Shown: positions 47,688-61,200 of the stretch, in pieces
Position numbering within the stretch: position 1 is the stretch's first letter
How the letters are laid out: every line of letters starts with the position of its first letter
Assembly: GCA_013397695.1 (NCBI GenBank)
Contig: VYZI01000101.1
Location: 2,480,574 to 2,544,573, forward strand
Length of the DNA stretch: 64,000 bases
DNA from: Centropus unirufus
Taxonomy: Eukaryota; Chordata; Aves; Cuculiformes; Centropidae
Reading direction: 5' to 3'
Translations under genes and position numbers: made by a program
The notes under the pieces: model-generated
What the model saw: only the letters and a program-made list of their open reading frames with translations
Database searches by the model: none
Told to the model about the DNA's origin: nothing

Positions 47688-48779
47688 GAGAAGAGTAAAC
47701 ACATAAAAATGAAACTGCTATTTTGGGACACCTCTTTACGTAGGCTTTCAGTTCAGGCCAACAGCTCAGTACCTAAATTTGATCTCTGAGTGAATTCTGT
47801 GGGAGGGATACAACTGGGCCAGAAAAACACCATCTTTTTTTTTTTCTTGTTGGGGAAAAAGTTGACAAAATATTACCAAAAAGAGCAAACATAGTCCTCT
47901 GATGTTAATTTTCAGAGTCAGTCCTTGGAATCTAAACATCTTGTTAGAAACATGCCTTTCTCATACTACTTTGACTTTTAGGTCGTGCTTTAACCTCAAA
48001 TCAACGCCAGTTCAGCTATCAGTGATAAAAACATTGTAAACCATACAGACAGCAGTTCCTATTACTAAAGAGGCCCTACTCTTCCTGCTGTTAGATGCTA
48101 TTTTTAGTTGCTTATGTGTAATCACCCAATTAATCATTCATGCCTAAGTCGTCTTTCTATGGGAAGAACCTACTTAAAGCGGTTTTTGTTTGTTTTATTA
48201 GCTTTGCCATTTTAATTGGATGCTTTTCCGAGAAGATTCTTGAGGGGGAAAACAGGGGTTTTGCTTACATTTCTTGAACAGCATGTAGCAACTCTTTTGC
48301 CTCAATGCTCTTGAACAAAGCTAAGAAATTTACCAAAGCATGGCAGAGAGGTGCATTTGGTTGATCTTGTAAGACAAACACACCTCTGTGGCACCAGGCA
48401 ATAAATCCCAGTTATTCAGCAAGTTTCTGCCATGCGCTCATCAAAACCCCTGCTGTTCCCACACTTCAGATTTGACTTGTTTGGTTCTTTGCTCCTTCAT
48501 CTCACAATGGCTTGATCTTTTCTGCAGCCATTCTCCTGAATGCCACTTGATTCCATATACCTGAAGCAGCATAAAAATGCTACTAGATGTGGCCCCTAAC
48601 AATATACCAATGTTGTTATAGCACAGTGAGTTGCATCACTGAAGGTGAAAAAACTTGCTTTTTCACTAATTTAGCTTCTTCTGCAGATGCTGCAGTTCCT
48701 CCAAATTTGCATGATGCCATAATGTTAGCAATAACTAAGCAAGCCACTTCAAAATTCAGTCAGATTTGGGTGTACCATA

Positions 48780-49030
48780 AACCAGAAAGAGGTAGAGAGT
48801 GACAGAAAAAGAGGCTGCTGGAGCCAAAGGGAGCTAAGTGACAGCAGTGAGGAGGAGGAGGAGGAAAGGAGCTAGTAACAACTTTGGGGGCAGGGAGGGA
48901 AAGGGAGAAGAGGGGATCCCCAAGGAGTGGAGAAGTTGAGAAGAAAGGAAAAGTTAGGTGCTGTGGGGAAGAGAGAGCAGAACAAGCAGATATAAAGGAA
49001 TGAGTTATGCAAGCAACAGACAGAGGTTGA
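48780..49030 (+). repeat. Second purine-rich block with a (GGA)n core
   Basis: An A/G-rich plus strand with GAGGAGGAGGAGGAGGAAAGG near 48850 and GGGAGGGAAAGGGAGAAGAGG near 48895. Same strand bias as the block 2 kb to the left. Confidence 0.7.
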
Positions 49031-50889
49031 AATAGGGAACAGAGCCAAAACCGTCTACAACTAATAGAAAACATTCCCCTACAGAAGCTGGGATGTAACT
49101 CAGGCGTACGGTCCTTGCATTCCCCCAGCAGCTGCAAACAGCTGTGCGCCCTGTGTGTGTCTCATCCCCTGCTGACACCTGATCTATGTACACATGTACT
49201 ACTGCCACTACTGACGGCATGCCATTAGCACTGAGTTCAATAACCTTGCATCCTGGACTAAAGTGCCCAGACCTTCTTGATGCTGTTGAAATCACTTCAG
49301 TTTGGATTCAGTTTGTTTGGGTTTTTTTGAGAACTCAACACTGAATACTATCAACTTTTTTCCTTCTTTGCCTTTTCAAATTAGTAAAGAATATCACAGA
49401 ACTCAGAACTGCGATGAAAGAACTCTACTGTGCTGAAGTTCTAAAATCAAGCCCTCAAATGCCAGACAATAAAAAAGCTAAGACTGTCCCTTTAACTCCT
49501 GTTCCACTTCGTGACCATAGGCATTTGGATGTATTCTGCAATTATACTATCACATGCAAATCTTTCACAGTGACCCCTTTCTCAGCTAGAAACCTGGATA
49601 TGTTTCTTTGGGAACACATGAAGGTGGCAAAGTAACAGACCTCCTGACCCAAAAATCTCCACTTGAAATTTTGTGCAGCCTGGAAGCTGTGAATTAAACA
49701 TCGATTTGCAGGCAGCAAGACAATGAAATCACAGTTAGGTAGCCTGAAAGCCACGCTGGAGAACTAGATGCTGTCCCCATCTCTGCCATAAGGCTATTCC
49801 AATACACCACACAAGTGACTGAAAGTTATTACTAGTAGTTTCTAAGTATACATCCTCACTTTCTCAGTTTCCAAGATCTGCTGATGTGCTGAATGCTCAC
49901 AGCTGGAACTGGAACAAACAGTTGATGCTTCCTGAATAAATAATGGAAAAAAATCTTGAATACTCTGAGAATGCAGAACTTCAGTCTTACAATGCTTCAA
50001 ATGTAACTTTTTCACAAAAGTAGCATATAAATACTACAGTATAATAAACACTGGAAATAAAATAAAGCTAAGAATTCCAGAGCAGCCCCTTGAGACAGAT
50101 ACAAGCAGCCATGAAACACATTTCCCTTGTTTTAAACCAGGCAAGCCATAACTGTCATTATCTCATAATGGGTGTGAATCCAAACCCATGTAAGCCGAAA
50201 GAGGTCTGGATCAGGCTAGTAAGGCTCGACTTTGTCACAGCAAGAGCCAATGGCTAAAATCAAGTACAGACAAGACTGAGAGGTTTTATTTCTCTCCCTG
50301 TTTATAAACATATAGATCTTCTGATACCACAGGGGTATTTTTAGCATTCAACAAGTAGAAACTGCATGCTGTCTATGCATTTATAGTTTTTCCAATAAGC
50401 AAAATATCTGAATTGCCCAATCTACAAGGTCATGTCTAAGAAAGTTGAGAAAAATCTGATAAGGTTTTAACCAAAAGCAAAACAAAAAGCTGACATAATA
50501 TTTGTGGGTAGCCCTTAAAATGTTGTCTCGTCTTTTAAAAACGAAACAAAACAAAAGAAAACAGCAGCTCAAGTAATTTTGAACTTCATGAGCAAGAGCA
50601 AGGCTGGAGCAAGGAGTTGAGTGGCGGGTCAGCATTTGGCATACAGAAGCAACCAACTCTTGGATTATAAATCCCTTTCCCCATGGTTCTCCACTTTTCC
50701 CTCATGCCTTTGCTGATTTGTTATTCAGTTCTCAAAGTTTGTCATTCACTTTACCATTTTAAACTTTGGCAATGTGTTCGGAAAGCATGAGAACATCTGG
50801 GAAGCTGCATATCTGGTAAGGCAAAGTGCTCAAGGAGTTAGAACACGCATCAATAGGTTATTAAAAACAAATTATCCCCAGTTACTGAC

Positions 50890-50960
50890 CTCTGAACTTC
50901 TTTGGAGGATTAGCAAGGTCACCTGCCTCTGGCTGAACCACACACCGGTCATCCACCAAC
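50890..50960 (-). CDS. ITPR2: ITPR2 coding exon 2 (residues about 32-54, suppressor domain)
   Basis: This 71-base exon is too short for simple ORF finding. The acceptor is TTTTTCTAG before 50960 and the donor is G|GTCAGT at 50889. It starts with the third base of a split Gly codon, encodes LVDDRC through NPPKKFR (23 residues), and ends with the first base of an Asp codon completed by the next exon. It lies in the beta-trefoil of the N-terminal suppressor domain. In the type 1 receptor, Leu32, Val33, Asp34, Arg36 and Arg54 contribute to suppression of IP3 binding and to gating; all are conserved here. It is isolated, with 8.8 kb of intron downstream and at least 13 kb upstream. Confidence 0.93.
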
Positions 50961-52166
50961 CTAGAAAAATAAAAGTTACTACATTTACTAAAACATGTGA
51001 CGGACATCAGTGTACATAAAGGCAGAGACATACCTGTCACACAGTAGAGAAGCTCACTTATTTCTCCAATTTAATTAAAAATATAAATTAGAAATCCTAT
51101 TATTCATTTACTAAGCATAGCCAAGAAAAGAAAGCTCTATGTTTTCCTTCAAGAAGGAGGATTTCTTCTGTTGCACTAAATTATGGCCTATGTTTCAGAT
51201 CCAGCTTCATTTAACTCCCATTAATGTCTCTTTTGTTACAACATATCCATTGATGTTGCTTGTAAAATCCTTGTGTTGTTGCGTTAGAACTCAGTAACTA
51301 TGAATCAGAAACGAGCTGCTTTTCTGCAGCTGTCAGATTTTCACAGCCATGACCCTACAGCATAAACCAAAATTCATCAAAATTCACAAACAGTCTCTGA
51401 GCCACTTCAGTGGGCACTGGGAAAAAACCTCAAATGAAAAAGTTGGGAAGGCATATTTGTATCTGATATGAGAAAGAACATTGAAAGCACTGCAGGTTAG
51501 CTTGACCCTACACTTGTAAGCTGTCCCATGCTTGCAGGCTCCTGCATACCCACTTGAGGACTTTTAAGGGAACACAAAATAAGCGGCCTTCACATGGCTA
51601 CAAGAGCACTTGTGGATCTGCTTGCGTGAACCACACAAAGAGGGGTTTCTCTGCTGTTTCATAGAACTGTTTTATCTAGAATTTGAATGTGAACTCTGAT
51701 AAAGCACCTTGCATTTTAGTCTTTAAACGTTCTGTTATTCTTCGTCACCATTTCCAACTATTTTCTTCTGAGGAGCCACACGGAATTAAGATTCAGCTCC
51801 AATCAACCTCACAGTACCGCATTTTCCTTTGCTAGCGTGAATAAGCATTTATTTAATCCACAGTAGCAAACCTAAATAACAAATCAAATATATTCCTCAC
51901 GATATTTTAGAATTCAAACAAACAATAAAATTACAAAATTTAAATTGTTGATCTTAACACAGAACTTCCTAAACATAAATTCAGCTTACTTTCAGGAAGA
52001 TTCCTGTAAGCAATCTGCCTGTTTCAAACAATTATGCAGGAAAATAATGTTTAAGAGCACACTACTGCCCTGCCACTTCACACAAAAAGTTTTAGCAGCT
52101 TTTTCCGTGGGTAATTGCCAGAAAAAGCACAATTTGTGTTCGATCAGCTTACACAATAGATGCACT

Positions 52167-52210
52167 CAGTTTTCACTCAAGCTGCTGAGGGCTTTGCACC
52201 TAGCCACAAG
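52167..52210 (+). repeat. 44-base direct repeat, copy 1
   Basis: Begins CAGTTTTCACTCAAGCTG and ends TAGCCACAAG. It matches 53387-53430 at 42 of 44 positions, in the same orientation, 1.2 kb away. The flanks do not match. Confidence 0.9.
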
Positions 52211-53084
52211 CACAGCAAGACTGATGCTCCAGCACTCCCAAGAATTTTCTACCTCTAAGCTGCCCTGTGTGATTGCAACTCCGAGAAACATAAGTGAAAA
52301 ATTGTAAAGAATATTGGAAGTCAGCAGTTTGGATCTCATAACACACTTGGATGCAAATGGGAGGTGCCACTGAGGAAGGAGAATTGAAGCAACTATTCCA
52401 GGAGCAGGCAGGGGACCTGCCATGGCCTTCTGGAGTTGTGGTTTTCACAGTCTTGGTTAGTCCACGTTGATCAAGAACAAAGTGAGGTTTGGAAAGCAGA
52501 ACTTAGGAAGAGGCAGTCCTGCAAGACACCTTCTGTCTATTATCTAATGGGCAAAGCTTCATATAAACAGCACCTGAGACCTGGAGTCAAAGAGGAGACA
52601 GGATTGAAGAGGAAGGACTACATTCATAGAAACTTTCCCGAAGGTTTTTAATGCCAGGAAGTACTTCCCCATCAACATAATCCTTCAAATATTTTGTGAA
52701 TGAACGATAATATTTGACCCTTAGGCACTGTCTGGATGGAGGACACTGCACTGGAATCTGAGTGCAATTCACAAGGAACAACTTGTGCACCCTTGTGACA
52801 ACTACAACTGCATGAAACGCAAAATGTTCAGCATGGTGCCACATCACCACAACAAAAGCCATACAGCAAACGAGGCGTTGATACTGAGGAAAACAAACAG
52901 GAACCTGCACAATCCCTGAGCCAGTTAGCTGGAGTGTTCAAACAAGTCAGATTCCTAAGGCTCAGAAAATAGACATTGAACAACTAATGTCAAGCACTTT
53001 CATTTAAGCTTTCTCTAAAGGCACAAAGGTAAGGATGATAAATGAGTTCTGCAGTCATTAGGAACAGAAGATAAAACAAAGGAG

Positions 53085-53210
53085 AAAGGAACTGCTGCTG
53101 TTCCCATCCTATAGACATGAGATGACAGCACAGAAAGATTAACTGGCATGTGGCAGGACAGTGGAATGATAGACCAGAAACATCAGCTCCTAAGCCCTTG
53201 CTCGGTGCCT
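53085..53210 (+). mobile_element. MIR-like SINE fragment (weak)
   Basis: CCCATCCTATAGACATGAGA, then ACAGCACAGAAAGATTAACT, then GGCATGTGGCAGGACAGTGG and CAGCTCCTAAGCCC follow the MIR core order (CCCATTTTACAGATGAGGAA, GCACAGAGAGGTTAAGT, GGCAGAGC, CTCCTGA). Similarity is only moderate. Confidence 0.4.
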
Positions 53211-53386
53211 CAGCTCTGATTTCTATTTTTCTTAGAAAGTAGATTACCACACAGGACAAAAATGAAGTATCGCTTTGTCTATACAGCAGTCTTTCAACAA
53301 TTTAATCCCCAAAATTGCCTTATGACATCCATTCTGTATTCCAGCAGTGTATCCTTTGAGGAGTTCACTAGTGACATGTTTACATG

Positions 53387-53430
53387 CAGTTTTCACTCAA
53401 GCTGGTGAGGGCTTTGCACCTAGCCCCAAG
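53387..53430 (+). repeat. 44-base direct repeat, copy 2
   Basis: The second copy of the unit at 52167-52210, with two substitutions (GCTGGTGAGG for GCTGCTGAGG and TAGCCCC for TAGCCAC). It does not belong to a repeat family I recognise. Confidence 0.9.
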
Positions 53431-55256
53431 CTAGATGTGCTTGTCAAGAGTACCAAAGTGAGAGTCGAGTTGCAGGTTGCACATGATGCAAGACTTCAGC
53501 CTGCTCTGTAGACTGGAACAGAAGAGGCTCTTCAAACACAGACCACTTCCTCTGATGCACAAATCCCATTTTGTACACTGAGCCAAAAAAAAGGCAGCTG
53601 TTGGTTACAGACGCCTGCTTGGTAGCTGTGTTAAACAACCAGTAATACATGACCTTTGTAACCTGCAAACAATCCATCTGAGATGTGTGAAATCAAACAA
53701 TAGGCTTGACCATAAAAGGCCCTGAGCACCTGCAGTTTCTGTCAGGCCACAGCACAGCACATTTTAGGATCACTCACTTACTGGATTGTATAGGAGGCCG
53801 AAGTGCACCAGGGAAAACTTTTCTGACAGAGGCAGAAATTACTACCTTATACCATCAAATTTGCTACCTATGTAAGCACTGACTTAAATTATTATGCCAA
53901 TACTCAAGCCACAATCTCATAGAAGAAACTCAGACAAACTTCAAAGGGTTTAATTCTTCAGCCAGACTGCAAACAGACTGTGTCCTTTATTGTCATTCAA
54001 TACCTGGCAGATAAAACATGACCGCATTTCAGTTTTTCGTATGTTGGCAGCTTATAAAGAACAAAGGAGTTCCCTTGAAAGGTATAATGCAATTTCCATT
54101 TGTGCAAGTTCTTCCCTGAAGACAATAAATATCTGGTTTATGCACAATGCTACTAAGTAGTTGTGGCACCCCTGTAGTAATTAAGTTGCCCAGTAGCTCA
54201 CAGGTCCCTCAGAGAAATCATCAGAAAAGTCAAAATAATAATTACAGCTCTGGACTTTACGCATACCAATTTGTATTCAGTAACTACAGAATTAGGGTCT
54301 GAAAGTAACAACATTCATAGAACTGCGTGTCTTATATGCCCCACCATTCTCTCACTGAAGTCAGTGAACATTTTTTCCCTTTGCTGCAGGGGAAACAAGG
54401 GCAGTTCCTCACCACGCCACGGCATGCAGCCATTCTCACAGAATGGCTCACTGGCGAACATTTATGCCATTAAGACCTCACGCTGCAGTGTGCAAAGCCA
54501 CATTAAACAAGAATTGAAACTATCTAAAGCAATGCCTACGAGTAAAGGTGTGCTTCTCAGCAGAGGCAGGGGGAAAAAAAGTAAGGGCAGCTTTCAACTT
54601 TTTCTTAGCATTAGCCAGGAGAGTGTACAATATCACGTAAAGCACAAACCCATAGAGTCCTACGACTTTCTTCCTCTCCCTTCATTTTCCTCCATCATTG
54701 GGTAGGGTTAAGTTCGTCCTTTCTAACCACGTGCAATGCCAGACCTGCAGAGAAGCATTCGGTAGTAATATCTTCCAGCAATTAATTCCATATATGAAGT
54801 GGCACCTGTGTAAACACATTTACAAGCAGTTTCAAACACAGTGCCTCTCGTTTTCGTTGTTTCAGCTACAAGAGGACCAGATCAAATTCTCCAAATACTG
54901 TTCAGCATTTGTATTCAGAACTTGCCAAATACAAACTTTACACTCCTGATACCATTCTGCTCCATGGGCATTAGGTAGAAGCAGGGAAACAATCACCTGA
55001 ATTAATTCATATTAAATCTTTCTGGTGTGCAGAGCATCAGCCTTTGCAGGGACTTTTCATTGAAAGAAAAAACAGAATGAGTGTGCAAAGAACCAGTGGG
55101 GAATCACTGCATTTGGGGAAACAGGACAAGGATGCACGGATGGGAGGAGCTGGACTAAGCAGTAGCAGTATCACTCATGAGACAGGGTGGTACAAAAGGC
55201 TAATGAGTTTACAGGTATGAATCATACATATGGGATGAGTCTTCATGGTTTGGTAA

Positions 55257-55288
55257 TGTTTGGTAATGAGCTCTCTCATTACCAAACA
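55257..55288. repeat. Perfect 14-bp inverted repeat with 4-base loop
   Basis: TGTTTGGTAATGAG (55257-55270), loop CTCT, then CTCATTACCAAACA (55275-55288). The left arm overlaps a 10-base tandem repeat of TTTGGTAATG beginning near 55249. Confidence 0.9.
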
Positions 55289-58200
55289 CAGGCCAAAGGT
55301 AAATCTATCAAAGGTTTCTAGGAACTTGCAGATGTAGCATGAGGGTCAAGGAGCAGTCCTGTAGTGATAATGCCAGAAAAACTGCTCACAATGATGAGCT
55401 ATTGTAAATCTCCTACTGAGATACAGTTGCTTTCTGGAAGCACAAAAAAGAGTGTATGAAAAAATAGAAACAGAATAATGATGGAGTTCAGCAATTTTAG
55501 GCCTCTTTCATAACGTATTTTTAGATTTTCCAAGAAAGTAGCCACATAATATGAATTTATGCTACTTTTGTGCTTTCAATTTTAAAAAATATCATCCTGA
55601 AATGTATTTTGTCTCTTTCTACCAGACTTCCACTTTTCATAGCCAATATTATTAAGCAAAGCAATAGCGAAACAAACACACAAAACAAAAACCACAAGCA
55701 CACAGACACTCTCATACACATAACTACAGATATGTGTCTGTGCATAATTTGTTAAAAAATTACATGACCCAGCTACTGATGTCTAACTATTATTACACAC
55801 AGGGATGAGCAGAATTCAGGCTGGTACTCCATGCATGCACAGCATTTGGCTCCTCAAAAAGCTGAATAAACTAAGCTAGAGGCATTGTCTTCTATCTCAG
55901 GCACTCTCAGTTGCTCAGCTTTTACCCTTTTAATGCCATCATCATTTCACTGATTTGCTGAGCAGCAAAAGGCCTGATGGCATCAGGAAGAGGCGGCGAC
56001 ATTGGCAATAGCTACCAGCACGAGGAAATGAACATTTTAGTTGCCAATGAAGCCAAGAAATTATGTTTGTACAACATCAGTTCACAAATCATGCTGAGGT
56101 TATATCCCACAGACACAACCTCCACACCCCCTTGTGAACAAAGTACCAGCCCTCAAAGCTTCCCTTCCTTTGCTCCTCAGAACTCCCATCACATACACAA
56201 CTTCCTTATCAGGAACACTCCTTCGGAGTGCCTTCCACCCAACACACTTCTCTTCCTAACTGGCACACAAAGCCTCTCCCACACTCCACACATCCTAGCA
56301 CACAGTAATAGCTCGGGAAGAGAGATGCTAGCCAGTCATAGCACTAAGAAGCCAACCAATAACAAACAATAGGTTATTAAAGTTTTACTGCCCTGGAAAT
56401 CAAGCTTCAAATACCTGAGTGCCAAAACAATCAGGTCCACCCAGTTCTTCTCCAGGTCCACCCACTTTTCATTTCACTGAGCCTCTTATCAGCCATCTGG
56501 GTCAGCCCACTCCTTGCTTGCTTCAAGTGGTCTCCTGCCAAAAGTCTATAGTCATCATACCTCACCCTTCCCAAAATGTGAGTTCATACTCCTTCTCGAC
56601 TACCAGTCCTGATTTGAATGATTTACAGCTCTATGATTTAGCTCCATTGTATGAAATTTGCCTTTTTTCCTGGCTCCTTCCTTTCCAAAGCCTTATTTTT
56701 CATCATCATCATTTCGCATCTGCTACCTTTCAGGGTCTCCTACGCTAGCCCCCATGACAATCCCAGCTTGCACAGAAAACAGAAAGGATCTTCCTTGCCT
56801 TTACAGCAGGGCTATTAATCCTCTGTGTCATTTAGAAAGATTCCACATTAAAAATCTCTTTTGATAAATGAGAGGATGTCAATACATAACGTTTCAACCT
56901 CATTGCATTACATGTCAATGAGGTACAGCAGCACAGAGGGAGACCAGAAAACGTGACTGCTGTCTGCCTCAAACTTCAGCAATTTTAACCTTTCCTTTCT
57001 GAACAAATTTTAATTGCTACAAACAGAAAGCTTAACACAGGCTGAAATAAGCTATTAATATCCCTACTCTAGAAAAACAAATTTCAATGCATCTAAAATA
57101 CTCCAGACTTCTCAAAGTGTCTTAAACAGCAGACAAATTTCACCATAAACCATCCTCAGTGTAAAACAGGAATGTGGGTGCACTTTATCTCAAAGACACA
57201 AGTCAGGAATACTTCTCCTCACCATGCTGAAAAATGTTCGCGCAGGTTACTCTCAATTGAATTATCAAACGCCAAGGCGACAGAAGGGCAGAAAGCATAT
57301 GAGGCATATACTGGGGAAAGAAAACAACAGCATGCAAGTAGGCAGCTTCACATTTGCACTAACAATTGCACTAATAATCAGCCCTACGGGTTTTTTTCCT
57401 TAGCTGATAGCGCATTCGTATATTCTTGCAACTGTACCTGCAAGCCTGTATGGGGGAGGGAGAAGAGAAAGCAGAAGTTTTGCCTGTTCAATTACGTAAT
57501 CCAGCTATAAATCCTGAATGTCACTTCGTTATTCTTTTGTATTGTATTATATCCAGTCATGCTTTCAGCTTGCAATAGTTTCAGACATCTGCTCCATAGA
57601 ATTTTTTATTCCTCTTTATAGCTACATTTACTTTCAAAACATTGGGCAAGTTAAAATTAATTTTAAGAATAGAGTTAAAATAAATTATTACAATAAAATT
57701 AAGTGTCATTTGCAGATTACAGTGGAGGGGAAAAAACATGATTCTTAGATTTCAGACTCAGGCTTGCAATTTCCTTGGCCTGCAAAACAGGCAAGTGATT
57801 TCTGCACAAGAAAAATGGTACTTAACTTAGCTTGGGCAATGCTTATTTCTGCCAACTAAATAACCATTCACACAGTATTTCAAGACCCTTACATTAATAC
57901 AATATATATTAAGCCACTTTTCAGTGGTGCCAAGCACACTTATTTCCTCCTGTCAAAAGGGGACTTATGAACTGGCAGTGGGAGGAGGTGTGCCAGCCCA
58001 CCTCACCCAGCTCATTCCCCCGTCACACAGATTCCTTCTACGCTTCTCCCTGCTGGCTCCCAGGCTTGCTCTGGCTTCAGTCTGTCTCAGTACCTTTGAA
58101 AAACAAATTACACTCCCATAAAACCATTTCTTTTTTTTTCTTTTTTAAATATGAAAAATGAAACTCCGTCATAAAAGGATGTTATGATAGGCTAAAGGCA

Positions 58201-61200
58201 TTCAGTAGAAGAAAGCCTTGCACAGGAAAAAATATTATTTTGGATGAAATCTGTACTGAGACATTCTTCTAAAGCTAAGAAATGGAAAGAATAAAATTAA
58301 TATTAGGAGAGCAGCAGAGGTTTTCAGAACACAGACTCGCTAACAATATATCATCACCTGGGAGCTGGGGCAATTTTTCCATTACTAGCATTTTCTTTTT
58401 TTGGGTGAAATCCTGTCTCTCTTTGAACTTACTGGCAAAATTCCCACTGATGTCTCTGAGGCCAAGATTTCATCCTGCCTTCCAGAAGTGTACTGGGAGG
58501 TGAAGTGCTGTTTAGATAGGAAGTAGTATCAGGACTTAGTGCTTGGTTGTATGAGAGACTTCAAACGTAAGGAGACCACCACCCTGAGCAAGTACACCAC
58601 TGCCAAACCAACTTCACCTGGAGATGGGATGGAACATGGCCTTCTGGTGACATCAGTTTAACCAAGGAAGCATAAGGTGTCTCATTTAAATCCATCATCC
58701 AAGATCCCTTTTCAGTCAAGACTGAGAGCCAGGCACCTCCAGAGGGCAATAATAACTTACTCTAGGGCAGAGAGGAAAATAGGAGGATAAAACATCTTCT
58801 GGACATGGCCTTCCTCACTCCCTTGTCTATTTGCTACTTGCATAACTTTGAGATGACTGCACTTTGGAAAAATATGTTAAGCGAGACCCCCAGCCACCTT
58901 GAGATGGAGGTACCTAGTGTTCTGCAAGTCTTTCCTCCTCGTTCAACCCAGAAACACAGTAATTTTTCTTCTGCATAGCCAACATGACAAGAAACCCAGG
59001 TGGACCTGGTTGAGATATTCCTCCTGATCCCACCCACCTTCCTTCTGTACATTCATCAGCAAAACAAGACTGATACCACTGCCCTCTTGGTGATGTACAC
59101 TCACTGTCAGGATGCCAAGCACCAGAGAAAGATGTTAAGGAGCCTACACTCAGGGTGCAGAGCATGCACATCTCCTAAAGACTGCAGAGTGTTCTTTTTT
59201 TTTTAAAAGAGAGCCAGTGTGACCCCCAGTATACATAAATGGGTGAGGTTCTTTATGCGGATGCACTTTTGTCTCAAAAGATTCCAACTACTGAAGTATG
59301 ATGGAACAAAAGAGAATAATCTTCCTTCAGTTTCAATTAAGCTTGTTCAACTATTGGTCAAGAAGACAGCTGTGAAAGACCATTTTTGTTAATTGAACAT
59401 AAAATGAAGAAGGCAAGGAAAGCAGTATTGATTATTACAGTCTTGTTAAAACTGGGACTTCCATCATTTCAACACAAGACTAAGAAGTGAATGTATGTAT
59501 TAAAATACTGTAGTTCTTGGAGCATATTATCATACAATAAAATTTAAAAAAATGCCATCAGCTGTTCCATTGTCTATTTGAAGAATTATCCCACTTACAG
59601 TATCCAACTGAGGCTTTATATTCATGTTCTTCATGGCAGAGGCCACATGCCTCAAGCATCTAATAATCTCCAAATATTCTCTTTATTTATTTCAGGGACA
59701 TCTGAAGCATCTTTCAAGGCTTTTAAGCACTAACTTCTGCAGATATTCTACTTACTCTGACTAGCTACATATTGAACATAAATACTGTAACATGTTCAGA
59801 ATTTGGTCCAACACAAACATGATGCTTACCTAGAAGTAAATCAGAAAAACACGTAACTTTTACTCTGCTTGCTTACACCATACAACTGCCCTTAGCAGGT
59901 CTGACACTCAGCTCTTTCAATGTGAAAAAGCACGGATGAAGTAGAATTACTAATATATTGACATAATATACATTTGAAACACTGACACTATGACTACTGC
60001 TAACTAAAACTTGAATTTTCAGGACTACACAAGCCCACATCATTAAGTAAATTTTATGCATATAATTCACTAATCACTCCCTATCAGGCTGGTACAGAGT
60101 GACCCAAGAAAAGAAGTCCTACTGATATCATCACTGGTCTCAAAATCAAGTAGACAGGCAGAACTCATTGCAGCATTACCTATTCGGCCAGAGATGACAG
60201 GAAAAGGCGGCCAGCAGCAGAGAGAAAACAATCACAATCAAAAGAAATTATACATTCAGCTTGCACCAGAAAAAACTGCGCTTTTGGTTCAGCTTTGCCT
60301 ATAGCCATGTTGCACATATTTGTGGATGTCCAAGGGACTATTTTGAAGAAATGTGGAAAAATGAAAGGAATCAGAAAGACTGCATTAACACCACTTAATG
60401 AAAAGAGATAGGTTTACCCAGGAAAAATATTGTTCAGAAATACCAATATCTGTCCAATGATCAAAAAAAGACTCCATCCCTGAAACTGGTAATGAAGGCA
60501 CACACATCTCCACACGTAGATATACACAAATGATCAGTCCCACGTTCACAACTTGGAATCTAGATCCTAGAAATCAAACCAATTTCTTTCTCCATTTTGT
60601 AACGCAAACAGTAGAAGTCTGACAGTCCAGCTGATGTCAAATTATGTAAAAATGTATGTGGCAAACATTTCTTAATCAAAATTATGATATCTACACATTT
60701 TGCAGTACATAGCAATGGCAACTCTTATGTACCTAACTTTTTTTTGCTGAAGTTAAAAAAATCCCCTTTACAAATTACAGATATCATAATATTCTATAGT
60801 ACATGTTATATGTCTGGACACCAAGTGAAGAAAGAACCCACCCCATTTCAGAGGCCTTCAAACGGTGACAAGTCCCAAGCTAGCATGAACATGCGTAATT
60901 CCACTGAAGTTCGTCAAACACCACTTTGCAACAGAAGATAAGCATCTGACCCAGTGATTTTAATATTCTTTTTTTTAGTGTACCTTCATTTAGCTGCCCC
61001 ACTGGCCATCTTCAATACCTCCCAGCACTGTTGTGCCACCATGACCACGGGGCAGAACTTGGGCCCCCAATAGCCATGGCCCCCTTCCGTGCAGCACACC
61101 ATCTCCTGGCACTGGGGACAGACCTGGGCTTTATACCAGGAACATGAACCTTCCCCAAGACCCTGCTTGCCAAGGCAATACTCTGGAAACACAGCACTGC

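Larger units (their letters stand above)
42078..50889 (-). other. ITPR2: 8.8 kb intron between exons 2 and 3
   Basis: Contains a CR1 3' fragment (about 42700-43430), MIR-like fragments near 45195-45240 and 45500-45595, a 15-base tandem duplication at 45751-45780, purine-rich blocks at about 46620-46935 and 48780-49030, and an A21 run at 47667-47687. No exon is recognised. Confidence 0.9.

Noticed and set aside
54271..54705. A 144-codon plus-strand ORF
   Set aside because: No domain, family or splice context; this length is expected by chance in 64 kb of intron.
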